A DNA stretch of 64,000 nt, from positions 8,535,514 to 8,599,513 of the forward strand of contig NZ_CP075896.1 in NCBI RefSeq assembly GCF_018604545.1. The letters are read 5' to 3'. The notes under the pieces were generated by a model. The model was not told the DNA's origin and did not search any database. It saw nothing but the letters and a program-made list of their open reading frames with translations. The position numbers and the translations under genes are program-made. Position 1 is the first letter of the stretch. Each line of letters begins with the position of its first letter. The DNA comes from Streptomyces koelreuteriae. Its GTDB lineage: Bacteria; Actinomycetota; Actinomycetes; Streptomycetales; Streptomycetaceae. This document shows, one piece after another, positions 29,201 through 35,934 of the stretch.

Positions 29201-30636
29201 AGCCGACCCTGCGGGCCATGACGGCCCAACTGACCCTGGACATCGGCGAGATGCCGTCAGCCTCGGGATCCGGGTCCGACGAAAGAACCGGCTCGTCCGA
29301 CGAAGGGCCCGGCTCGTCCGACGCAGGCCCCGGCCCGGTGGTACGCCGCGCACCCGCCTCCGCCCAGCAGTCCCGTTTCGCCAAGGTGCACGCCGAACAC
29401 CTCCTGCCCCAGGTCTTCAACGTCGCCCTGCGCATCACCCTCTCCGGAGACCTGGACGCGGCTGCCCTGCGCACAGCGCTGACCGGTCTCGTCGAGCGGC
29501 ACGAGGGACTGCGGACCCGTCTGGTCCCGAGCGGCGACGGCTGGGAGCAGCACGTGCTCCGGCCCGGCGCGGTGGAGCTGCCGGTCGAGGACCTCACCGC
29601 CCGCCCCGCAGGGGAGCGGCAGCCGGCCCTGGACCGGGCGAGCACGGAGGCCACCGAGACACCGATCGACCCCGCCCACGACGCGCCGATGGCCGTACGT
29701 CTCCTGCGCACCGGGGAGAGCACCTGGGTCCTGCTCCTCGTCCTGCACCACTCCGCCTGCGACGGCTGGTCCGTCAGCCTGCTGCTGAAGGAACTGGCCG
29801 CGCTCTACGGCGCCGCCGTACGGGGCGAACCCCACGCCCTGCCTCCCGTGGAGTGCCAGCCGGCGGAGTACGCCCACTGGCAGCAGGGTCAGGCGGACAA
29901 GGCCGCCGATGAACGCAACCTGCGGTTCTGGCTGCGCGAACTCGACGGAGTGCCGTTCAGCGTCGACCTGCCCCTGGACCGGCCCCGGCCCGAGAAGCCG
30001 AGCGGCCGGGGCGGTGCCGTGATGTTCACCGTGCCGGCCGAGGTGCGGAACGCCGTCGAACGTCTGGCGCGACAGCGGGGCACCACGCCCTTCGTGGTCA
30101 CGGCGGCGGCCCTGGGCCGGCTGCTCGCGCGCACGTCCGGGCAGAGCGACGTCGTGTTCAACATCTCCTACGCCAACCGTGAACGCCGCGCGTTCGAATC
30201 CCTGCTGGCCTGCACGATCACCGGCTTCGCGCTGCCCGTGCACGACGGAGCGGCGGGTTCCTTCACCGGCCTGACGGACCGTATCGCCCGCACGGCGGTG
30301 GAGTGCATGGACCGGGCCATGCCGGTACGTCTGATCGCCCCCGCGCTGCAGGAACACACGGGCGTGGCCGTGCCGGACCGGCTGGACGTCGGCTTCGCCT
30401 ACCAGAGCTCCCTGGACGCCGAGATCGAACTGCCCGGCCTGACCACGGCCATCGAGGATCTCGCTCCCGCCGCGTCCCGCACGGAACTCACCTTCGGCCT
30501 CGTCCCGGCCGGGGACCGGCTCCAGGGCTTCGTCGAGTACTCGGCCGACCTCTGGGACCGCACCACGATCGAGGGCTGGACCCGGGACTACGTCGCCCTC
30601 CTGCGCGACGAGACCGGCAGCGCGCTCGGGGACTGA
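23263..30636 (+). CDS. Hybrid megasynthase: aminotransferase, luciferase-like monooxygenase, C-A-PCP-C
   Basis: This 2457-residue protein begins at GTG 23263, overlapping the PKS stop by 4 bases. A short N-terminal coil (docking) precedes a class III PLP aminotransferase at ~65-505, with the PLP lysine in ATYGKLLGGGFPIG. A bacterial luciferase-like (MupA-type) flavin monooxygenase follows at ~565-915 (FSVYFFGDYPQD, SGWSANDF). Next are a condensation domain at ~940-1370 with HHIVVDA, an adenylation domain at ~1395-1910 (LYTSGSTGTPKG; RTGDVV; NGKLDR), and a PCP with GGHSITAM at ~1945. A second condensation domain, ~2030-2450, has HHSACDG intact. By eye the A-domain pocket residues are D-A-L-I-L-G-V-V-L-K, with no confident amino acid. 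AMT plus monooxygenase after a PKS module occurs in lipopeptide starters, giving beta-amino (sometimes oxidised) acyl units. There is no TE or reductase. Confidence 0.92.
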   Translation: MTGLNGISAALDQDLAAMTELSRRIAEQMGEAPTPEAPQQSPRVHGPRVTVAKSSGMVQDVSPHTQQEHLTDLVRRYTAKTPTSKRIAQRYRRVLADSRAVVGFRSATKEMLYPIAGRRASGARLEDVDGNEYVDITMGFGVLLFGHEPDFVSEAVREHLSRGIQLGPRTIETGEAAELLAGLTGLERVAFANSGTEANSAAIRLARAATGRDKIVSFLGAYHGHADNVLGRSSHSATGQITVPVSRGIPQAAVSDLMVLDYGSEAALEAIARNAGDIAAVVVEPVQSRHPELQPVEFVRRLRELTRRHGIVLLFDEMLTGFRPAPRGAQELYGVTPDLATYGKLLGGGFPIGAIAGRADIMDGVDGGHWSYGDDSYPPADTTFFGGTYIQHPVSMVAARAVLTHLKENSPHLQERLNARTAELAATLNGFFEAEEYPLRMSHFGSQFRFEHRADMELLYHHLMLRGVHVWEWRNFFLSTAHSDGDIEFIADAVRDSLRELRSAGFFPGTRPTAPRTTPPKTEPPKPAPATPAPAPAPVASMAWNTAAVTAPRTAPAKEVAPRTPDFSVYFFGDYPQDISAPRQGQYELLMDVARFADRHGFHSLWMPERHFHSFGGLFPNPAVLAAALSRETERIRLNAGSVVLPLHDPIRVAEEWSMVDNLSGGRVGIGVASGWSANDFVFFPDRFGRHRELMYEQLEEVRKFWRGDALRRTSGDGEAEVRLFPRPVQDAPPLYTAVVGNPASYELAARHDLGIVTNLMTQTVEQLRDNIALYRRTRAAHGLDPDAGRVAVLLHTYLADDHDTARTEAYEPLSRYMRASLSVFSGVTNSLGHSIDLAELSEDDLDAVFRRAYGRYCDQRALIGTADTVRPVVDAVTESGADEIVALVDFGVTEDALRGGLPRLDALRRAYGRSTAAPDPAPDTPAPSSATEPTLADAPLSPGQERIWFLERLLPGRTAYNEIKAIRLDGRLDVPALRTALRGLVARHEGLRTVFRESGGEPRQMVRASAEPDFELVDATGSPQSTLRQILSAESARRFDLADGPLFVTRLVRLAEAEHVLVLSLHHIVVDAASATVLARDLSALYRAARESTTPDLPALTWSYADHARELAASANSPEAEEDLAYWRRTLGGELPVLALPTDRPRPATMTSNGRAVFRTLDPELSGHLRELSRTSRSTLFMTLLAGYATMLHRITGQTDLVVGTPISDRPERAEHLLGFFVNTLALRLDLSGDPAFSTLLERVRTVALDAYDHARVPFETVVRELAPTRAVDRTPVFQAFAEFQRAEPFRFDLPGVEATPLDAGPDKSLTDLTVYFTDQPHGIRCHLEYNTDLFDQHTVDRFFATFQDLLTAAVDTPGAPLSRLAVTAVATAAEGDPVPRSWQHGPSRPPADTTVHALFARQAAAQPNSTAVISGDSRLTYRELDDRAQQLASALQARHSTGADEAGTVALWLPRSVDLVVAMLAVLKTGRAYVPLDPSLGRARAEQIIAECGARTLVSTREEASALKLPGHVTVVPPDATAQRGQGIAPSAPDDRSPCCVLYTSGSTGTPKGVVVAHRGVVDLCAWQHRRFAFTPADRSAVVCSQSFDASLLEIWPALTAGASVVIADEELRRDPRSLARWYAEQGITFSILPTALGEQVLRLPPADQPPLRHLLLGGDVLRTRPRPEAPYETVNVYGPTEVTVLCTTHTVPAQDEDPTAAIALGRPVDNVTLSVLDASGTPVPVGTAGELYVGGPGVALGYLHRAELTEERFLPDPLGGPDARRYRTGDVVRFRADGTLEFCGRADDQVKIRGFRVEPEEVSRVLNALDGVREAAVLARRNDRGDAYLAAYAVPADPIGTEADDRQAFADLVAEELADRLPEYLVPRAWRVLPDLPLTGNGKLDRSALLAPDLVTTAPASRPVTTLGDTPEAGHRTDVERRVRQLWADEFGIDADGIAADASFFDLGGHSITAMRLVNQVREEFGTDYPMLNFYQEPTLRAMTAQLTLDIGEMPSASGSGSDERTGSSDEGPGSSDAGPGPVVRRAPASAQQSRFAKVHAEHLLPQVFNVALRITLSGDLDAAALRTALTGLVERHEGLRTRLVPSGDGWEQHVLRPGAVELPVEDLTARPAGERQPALDRASTEATETPIDPAHDAPMAVRLLRTGESTWVLLLVLHHSACDGWSVSLLLKELAALYGAAVRGEPHALPPVECQPAEYAHWQQGQADKAADERNLRFWLRELDGVPFSVDLPLDRPRPEKPSGRGGAVMFTVPAEVRNAVERLARQRGTTPFVVTAAALGRLLARTSGQSDVVFNISYANRERRAFESLLACTITGFALPVHDGAAGSFTGLTDRIARTAVECMDRAMPVRLIAPALQEHTGVAVPDRLDVGFAYQSSLDAEIELPGLTTAIEDLAPAASRTELTFGLVPAGDRLQGFVEYSADLWDRTTIEGWTRDYVALLRDETGSALGD

Positions 30637-30640
30637 CCCC

Positions 30641-30678
30641 GGTCCGTGCCGCCGCCCCTCGGGGCGGCGGCACGGACC
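30641..30678 (+). terminator. Very strong hairpin ending the PKS/NRPS operon
   Basis: A perfect 18-bp stem (arms 30641-30658 and 30661-30678) starts 4 bases after the stop. The inner CCCCTCGGGG closes a tetraloop. Confidence 0.92.
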
Positions 30679-30750
30679 ACCCCGTCGACCACGCGCGCCA
30701 GACCCGTGCGTCCCGACTCATTGACAGGTCCGTACCAACACGCCACGCTC

Positions 30751-30764
30751 TGAGAGCGCTCTCA
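30751..30764. promoter_or_regulatory. CebR-like LacI-family operator upstream of the GH64 gene
   Basis: TGAGAGCGCTCTCA is a perfect 14-bp palindrome lying 36 bases before the ATG. It differs from the known Streptomyces CebR box (TGGGAGCGCTCCCA) at one symmetric position. This suggests repression by a CebR/BglR-type regulator encoded elsewhere and induction by glucan or cello-oligosaccharides. Confidence 0.75.
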
Positions 30765-30799
30765 AAGCTTCCCGCATCGGTCCCCTGCCCGAACGGAGA

Positions 30800-32011
30800 A
30801 TGAGCATGTTACGGACCCTCAGACGCCGGGCCACGGCCGTCGGACTGTCCCTCGCGGCGCTCCTCGGCGGCTCACTGCTCGCCACCGGGGCCGCCGCTCC
30901 GGCCCAGGCCGCAGTCCCGGCGACGATCCCCCTGAAGATCACCAACAACTCGGCCCGTGGCGAGCAGGTGTACATCTACAACCTCGGCACGGAGCTGTCG
31001 ACCGGACGGCAGGGCTGGGCCGACGCGAACGGCACCTTCCACCCCTGGCCGGCCGGCGGCAACCCGCCGACCCCCGCCCCCGACGCGTCGATCCCGGGCC
31101 CGGCCGCGGGGCAGTCGACGACGGTCCGGATGCCGAAGTTCTCCGGCCGCGTGTACTTCTCCTACGGCCAGAAGTTGGTGTTCAAGCTGACCACCGGCGG
31201 CCTGGTCCAGCCCGCCGTGCAGAACCCGACCGACCCCAACCGCAACATCCTCTTCAACTGGTCGGAGTACACCCTCAACGACTCGGGCCTGTGGATCAAC
31301 AGCACACAGGTCGACATGTTCTCCGCGCCCTACGCGGTGGGAGTGCAGCGAGCCGACGGCAGCACCGCGAGCACCGGCCGGCTCAAGCCCGGCGGATACA
31401 ACGGCTTCTTCAGCGCCCTCAGGGGACAGCCCGGAGGCTGGGCCAACCTGATCCAGACCCGCTCCGACGGCACCGTCCTGCGCGCCCTGTCGCCGCTGTA
31501 CGGACTGGAGACCGGCGCGCTGCCGGCCGGCGTCATGGACGACTACATCAACCGCGTCTGGCAGAAGTACTCCACCTCGACCCTGACGGTCACGCCGTTC
31601 GCCGACCAGCCCGGCACCAAATACTACGGCCGGGTCTCCGGCGGCGTCATGAACTTCACCAACAGCGCCGGTGCCACCGTCACCCGCTTCGAGAAGCCGG
31701 ACGCCTCCTCGGTCTTCGGCTGCCACCGGAAACTGGACGCGCCGAACGACCTGGTCCGCGGTCCGATCTCACGCACCCTGTGCGCCGGCTTCAACCGCTC
31801 CACGCTGCTGGTCAACCCCAACCAGCCGGACTCCGGCGCCGACGCCTTCTACAAGGACGGCGTCACCAACCACTACGCCCGCAAGATCCACGCGCAGACG
31901 GTCGACGGCAAGGCCTACGCGTTCGCCTTCGACGACGTGGGCCACCACGAGTCACTCGTCCACGACGGCAATCCGCGCCAGGCCTATCTCACCCTCGACC
32001 CGTTCAACTGA
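30800..32011 (+). CDS. Secreted GH64 beta-1,3-glucanase
   Basis: This 403-residue exported protein has an Arg-rich n-region, a hydrophobic segment and a PAQAA cleavage site near residue 38. Its body matches the GH64 laminaripentaose-producing glucanases: a thaumatin-like beta-barrel followed by a mixed domain. The catalytic pair is readable as Glu156 (NWSEYTLND) and Asp172 (STQVDMFSAPY), 16 residues apart as in the Streptomyces matensis enzyme. ACGGAG precedes the ATG at 30800; an in-frame ATG two codons later is also possible. There is no carbohydrate-binding module. It would release beta-1,3-glucan oligomers from fungal or plant cell walls. The upstream palindrome suggests LacI-family control. 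Confidence 0.93.
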   Translation: MSMLRTLRRRATAVGLSLAALLGGSLLATGAAAPAQAAVPATIPLKITNNSARGEQVYIYNLGTELSTGRQGWADANGTFHPWPAGGNPPTPAPDASIPGPAAGQSTTVRMPKFSGRVYFSYGQKLVFKLTTGGLVQPAVQNPTDPNRNILFNWSEYTLNDSGLWINSTQVDMFSAPYAVGVQRADGSTASTGRLKPGGYNGFFSALRGQPGGWANLIQTRSDGTVLRALSPLYGLETGALPAGVMDDYINRVWQKYSTSTLTVTPFADQPGTKYYGRVSGGVMNFTNSAGATVTRFEKPDASSVFGCHRKLDAPNDLVRGPISRTLCAGFNRSTLLVNPNQPDSGADAFYKDGVTNHYARKIHAQTVDGKAYAFAFDDVGHHESLVHDGNPRQAYLTLDPFN

Positions 32012-32124
32012 CAGCGAAGTTGACGGTTCAGCAATTCTGAAAATCAAATACAACTTTACTGTTCCTTGGTGTAGATGAACTGCGGTTTACGTGAGCCTCA
32101 TTGACACCACGCGGTGACTGCAGG

Positions 32125-32145
32125 CCCCTCCCGTCACAGGAGGGG
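32125..32145 (+). promoter_or_regulatory. Leader hairpin upstream of the secreted beta-rich protein
   Basis: CCCCTCC (32125-32131) and GGAGGGG (32139-32145) form a 7-bp stem. It lies 44 bases before the proposed start, in a relatively AT-rich gap (32012-32188) that also contains a TTGACG at 32020-32025. It could be a terminator of the GH64 transcript or a 5'-leader structure. Confidence 0.4.
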
Positions 32146-32188
32146 TCTGGTCACTGTCCCCCATGCGATGGTGAGAGGCACCAACGAA

Positions 32189-32860
32189 ATGACGATGAAT
32201 CGCACCCTGCGGTACAGCGGCCGCACCATGGCCTTGACCGCGACGGCCCTCGGGGTGATCGCGACGGCGGCCGTGCCCGCCGCGGCCGAGGAACAGCCCA
32301 CCGCGGAACAGATCATGGCCGACTGCGCTTCCGGAGAGGGCAAGTGCTCCTTCAACTCCCCGGAACTCGGCAAGGCCTACCTGGGTGAGCCGCGCCAGGT
32401 GTCCGAACTGCTCTTCAACTGCACCGACTCGCCCGCCTCCCAGTCGATGTCCTGGGCCGACACCGTCGGTTCCTCCCACTCGGTGGGAGGCTCGGTCACC
32501 GTGGGCGGCGGAATCGAGGGCATCATCACGGCAAGCGTCACCGCGACGTACAACTACACCTGGCAGAGCTCCCACACGGAGACGAGTTCCTTCACCGTGA
32601 ACGTGAAGCCGGGAGAAGTCGGCTGGATCTCCCGCGCCCAGGTGATGCAGCGCATATCCGGCACCTGGCAGACCCATTACGACGACCCCAAGTGGGACCA
32701 CTACTACTGGTTCGTCCCCGACGTGGTCACCGGCCCCGCCCCGAACGGCACGGACGGCAAACACAGCGCGGTCGTGGTCAAGTCCCGCAAGATGACGACC
32801 GACGAGAAGAAACTGTGCTCCACCGGCGATACCGAGGACAAGGTCTTCACCAGGTCATGA
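32189..32860 (+). CDS. Secreted beta-rich protein, possible pore-forming-like fold
   Basis: This ~223-residue exported protein has a signal peptide over the first ~35 residues (hydrophobic core TALGVIATAAVPAAA). The mature part has a Ser/Thr-rich stretch of alternating polar and small hydrophobic residues (VGGSVTVGGGIEGIITASVTA, TWQSSHTETSSFTVNVKPGE). That pattern recalls the central sheet and insertion loop of aerolysin/MTX2-type proteins; this is inference from pattern only. Four cysteines (two early, one mid, one near the C terminus) could form disulfides. ATG 32189 has GAGAGG 10 bases upstream; ATG 32168 and the frame to 32114 lack ribosome sites. No partner gene is evident. Confidence 0.7.
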   Translation: MTMNRTLRYSGRTMALTATALGVIATAAVPAAAEEQPTAEQIMADCASGEGKCSFNSPELGKAYLGEPRQVSELLFNCTDSPASQSMSWADTVGSSHSVGGSVTVGGGIEGIITASVTATYNYTWQSSHTETSSFTVNVKPGEVGWISRAQVMQRISGTWQTHYDDPKWDHYYWFVPDVVTGPAPNGTDGKHSAVVVKSRKMTTDEKKLCSTGDTEDKVFTRS

Positions 32861-33013
32861 GTGTGCCGGCGTCGCTCGCGGGTCCATGACGCGATCGCCC
32901 TCCGTGCGGTGCACCGGCCTCGTGAAGTACCGGTGAAAACCCTGTGGAAGCGGTGTCAGTGGTGCGGTCTATGCTGCTCCGGACGATCACGCGGGACCAG
33001 GGGAGGGCGCGGC

Positions 33014-34006
33014 ATGTTCGGCAAGCTGTTCGGGAGGGGTGCGGAGAGACCGGGGGCGGATCCGCACGCCCTTCCCGTCCCGCGCAGACAGAAGAACGGC
33101 ACGTACAGGCTGCGCGCGCTCGGGGACGCGCGTGTGCTCGCTCTGATGGAGGCGGCCGACGCGGGGGACTGGGGGGCCGTCAAGGCGGCGCTGGCCCCCT
33201 TCGACCTCGGCCGGGAGCAGGCGATCCTGGGGCAGCTCACCGATGTGGACGGCGTGGAGGAGTGGGCCGTCCGGGCCGCCGAGGAGGACAAGGACGACAA
33301 GGAACTCCGGGCGACCGCACTGCTGATATCGGGTGCGCGCCATGTCTCCTGGGGCTGGGAGGCGCGCACCTCCGCCCGTGCCGTGGACGTCAGCCGGGAC
33401 CAGTGGCAGACCTTCTACGAGCGGCTGCGCATCGCCGAGGAGCACCTGCTCGAGGCCGCAGAGCTGCGGCCCGACTGGGTCACGCCCTGGCGTCATCTGC
33501 TCACCTCGGGACGCGGCATGTCCGTCGACGACAGCGTCCAGGACGCCCGGCTCGCGGCGGGTCTGCGCCGTGATCCGCTGAACCCGGACATCCATCTGGA
33601 GTGGGTGTCCCACCTCCAGCCGCGCTGGGGCGGAGAGCGGGGCCAGGCCCTGGAGTTCGCCCGGAAGGCCTTCGCCGCCGCACCCGACGGACACCCGCTC
33701 GGCTGTGTCGTCGCCATGGCGCACATCGAGGACTGGGTGGAGTCCGACGAGCGCGACTGCCTCCAGCAGCCGCAGATCCGCGCCGAGTTGAGAGAGGCCG
33801 CGGAGCGCAGCATCCTGCACCACGCCTACGAGCGCCGTCTGGGCTGGCAGGGCGACTACAACATGTTCGCCATGGCCCTCTCGCTGGCGGGCAGCAGCAC
33901 GGCTTCCAACGTCTTCCGCGAGCTGGACGGTGTGATCACCGAGTGGCCGTGGACCTTCATGGCGGACCCGGACAAAGCGTACGCGCGCTTCCGTAAGGCC
34001 TTCTGA
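33014..34006 (+). CDS. Helical protein of unknown function (TPR-like)
   Basis: This 330-residue, Ala/Glu/Arg-rich protein is predicted to be almost entirely helical. It has repeated helix pairs such as VLALMEAADAGDWGAVKAAL and ERLRIAEEHLLEAAELRPDW; the latter resembles a TPR motif. It has no signal peptide or membrane segment. GGGAGGG before the ATG at 33014 sets the start; a longer in-frame extension to 32861 is not supported. I do not recognise the family with certainty (DUF4034-like is possible). It precedes the HSP90/TPR gene pair by 87 bases in the same orientation, which suggests a shared protein-handling role. Confidence 0.75.
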   Translation: MFGKLFGRGAERPGADPHALPVPRRQKNGTYRLRALGDARVLALMEAADAGDWGAVKAALAPFDLGREQAILGQLTDVDGVEEWAVRAAEEDKDDKELRATALLISGARHVSWGWEARTSARAVDVSRDQWQTFYERLRIAEEHLLEAAELRPDWVTPWRHLLTSGRGMSVDDSVQDARLAAGLRRDPLNPDIHLEWVSHLQPRWGGERGQALEFARKAFAAAPDGHPLGCVVAMAHIEDWVESDERDCLQQPQIRAELREAAERSILHHAYERRLGWQGDYNMFAMALSLAGSSTASNVFRELDGVITEWPWTFMADPDKAYARFRKAF

Positions 34007-34093
34007 GCCACCGGCCGCACCGTCCCACCCGTCTTCGGCCGGTCCCGCGGACCACCGCCCACTCCTGCCGTTCTCTTCACCCCGGACTGACCC

Positions 34094-35932
34094 ATGCCCC
34101 TGCGCGACAACACCGCCGACCACGCCGCCGCCGACCGCACCTTCCAGGTCGACCTCCGCGGCCTGGTGGACCTCCTCTCCCACCACCTCTACTCCAGCCC
34201 CCGCGTCTACCTGCGCGAACTCATGCAGAACGCGGTCGACGCCCTCACCGCACGGCACGCCGTCGAGCCTCACGGCGCCTTCGGCATCCGCCTGTACGCC
34301 GACGGCTCGATCGTCCGCGTCGAGGACGACGGCGTCGGTCTCACCGAGGCCGATGTGCACACCTTCCTCGCCACCATCGGCCGCAGCAGCAAGCGCGCCG
34401 AGCAGGTCGCCGAACAACGCGCCGACTTCATCGGCCAGTTCGGCATCGGCCTGCTCTCCTGCTTCCTCGTCGCGGACGAGATCCACGTCCTCAGCCGCTC
34501 CGCACGCACCCCCGACGCCCCCGCCGTGGAATGGCGCGGCCGCGGCGACGGCAGCTACACCGTCCGCACCCTGCCCGCCTCCGCCCGCTCCCGCCCCGGC
34601 ACCACCGTCACCCTGACACCGCGCGCCGACGCCGGCGAGTGGACCCGCCCGGCACAGGTGCACTCCCTGGCCCGGCACTTCGGCTCCCTGCTGCGCCATC
34701 CCGTGACCTTCGACGACGGCACCGGCGGCCCGGGCGCGCCGGTCAACCCCGAGCCCGCGCCCTGGTCGCGGACGTACCCCACCCCGGGAGCCCGCTCCCG
34801 CGCGCTCGCCGCGTACGGCGAAGAGGTCTTCGGATTCACCCCGCTGGACACCATCGAACTCGACCTGCCGGCCGTGGGCCTGAAGGGCATCGCCTGCGTG
34901 CTGCCCGAGACGGTCCCGGCCGGACGCCGCCACGGCCACCGCGTGCACGTCAAGGGCATGCTGCTGTCCGAGCAGGCCGAGGAGATCCTGCCCGAGTGGG
35001 CGTTCTTCGTCCGCTGCGTCGTCGACGCCGAGAGCCTGCGCCCGACCGCGTCCCGCGAATCCCTGTACGAGGACGACACCCTCGCCGCCGTCCGCGACGC
35101 CCTCGCCGAGCGGCTGCGCGCCTGGATCGCCCGGGCCGCCGCCAGCGACCCGGACCTGCTCGGCCGCTTCCTCCAGGCCCACCACCTGGCCGTGAAGTCC
35201 CTCGCCGTGCACGACGACGAGATCCTTCGGATGCTGCTGCCCTGGCTGCCGTTCGAGACCACCGACGGTCACACCACCCTCGACGAGTTCGCCCGCACCC
35301 ACCGCACGGTGCTCGTGACCTCGAGCGTGGAGGAGTTCCGTCAGGTCGCCGCGATCGCCTCGGCCGCCGGGCTCGGCGTCGTCAACGGCGGCTACACCTA
35401 CGACCGCGAGCTGGTCCACCGACTGCCCGAGATCAGGCCCGAGGCCGCCGTAGCCGACCTCGACCCGGCGACCCTCACCGCCCACCTCGACCCTGTAGAC
35501 CGGGAGACGGAACTGGCCGCCGCGGCCTACCTCGCCCGGGCCCGTGACGCCCTCGCCGTCTTCGACTGCGATGTCGCGCTGCGCACCTTCCAGCCCGCCT
35601 CCGCCCCCGCCCTCCTCGTCGACAGCCGCGAGGCCCGGCACGAACGCACCCGCTCCCAGCTCGCCCGCGAGCAGGAAGGCGGAGTGTGGGGCGACATCCT
35701 CGGCGCCCTGCGCCAGGAGGCCCCGCGAGCCCAGCTGATCCTCAACCAGCTCAACCCGCTGGTGCGCACCGCCGTCACCATCGACGAGCCCGAACTGGCC
35801 CGCACCAGCGCCGAAGCCCTCTACGGGCAGGCCGCGATGCTGTCCCGGCGCCCGCTCAGGCCCGCCGAGTCGAGCCTCATCAACCGCTCCTTCCTCGACC
35901 TCCTCGCCCACGCCCTCCGCAAGGACAGCTGA
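34094..35932 (+). CDS. HSP90-family (HtpG-like) chaperone
   Basis: This 612-residue protein has the GHKL ATPase domain at its N terminus: helix YLRELMQNAVDAL with the Mg-binding Asn, the DDGVGLT ATP-lid motif near residue 75, and GQFGIGLLSCFLVAD near 118. A middle domain follows, with a typical VHVKGMLLSEQAEEILPEWA strand-helix and a catalytic-loop-like RPTASRESLYED. The C-terminal part is shorter and diverges from E. coli HtpG. It probably acts as an ATP-dependent cytosolic chaperone. It is followed after two bases by a giant TPR protein, so the two are very likely cotranslated partners. Confidence 0.92.
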   Translation: MPLRDNTADHAAADRTFQVDLRGLVDLLSHHLYSSPRVYLRELMQNAVDALTARHAVEPHGAFGIRLYADGSIVRVEDDGVGLTEADVHTFLATIGRSSKRAEQVAEQRADFIGQFGIGLLSCFLVADEIHVLSRSARTPDAPAVEWRGRGDGSYTVRTLPASARSRPGTTVTLTPRADAGEWTRPAQVHSLARHFGSLLRHPVTFDDGTGGPGAPVNPEPAPWSRTYPTPGARSRALAAYGEEVFGFTPLDTIELDLPAVGLKGIACVLPETVPAGRRHGHRVHVKGMLLSEQAEEILPEWAFFVRCVVDAESLRPTASRESLYEDDTLAAVRDALAERLRAWIARAAASDPDLLGRFLQAHHLAVKSLAVHDDEILRMLLPWLPFETTDGHTTLDEFARTHRTVLVTSSVEEFRQVAAIASAAGLGVVNGGYTYDRELVHRLPEIRPEAAVADLDPATLTAHLDPVDRETELAAAAYLARARDALAVFDCDVALRTFQPASAPALLVDSREARHERTRSQLAREQEGGVWGDILGALRQEAPRAQLILNQLNPLVRTAVTIDEPELARTSAEALYGQAAMLSRRPLRPAESSLINRSFLDLLAHALRKDS

Positions 35933-35934
35933 CG

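Noticed and set aside
30641..30678. Operator for the GH64 gene
   Set aside because: The perfect 18-bp stem starts 4 bases after the megasynthase stop and is best explained as its terminator. The 14-bp palindrome at 30751 is the better operator candidate.
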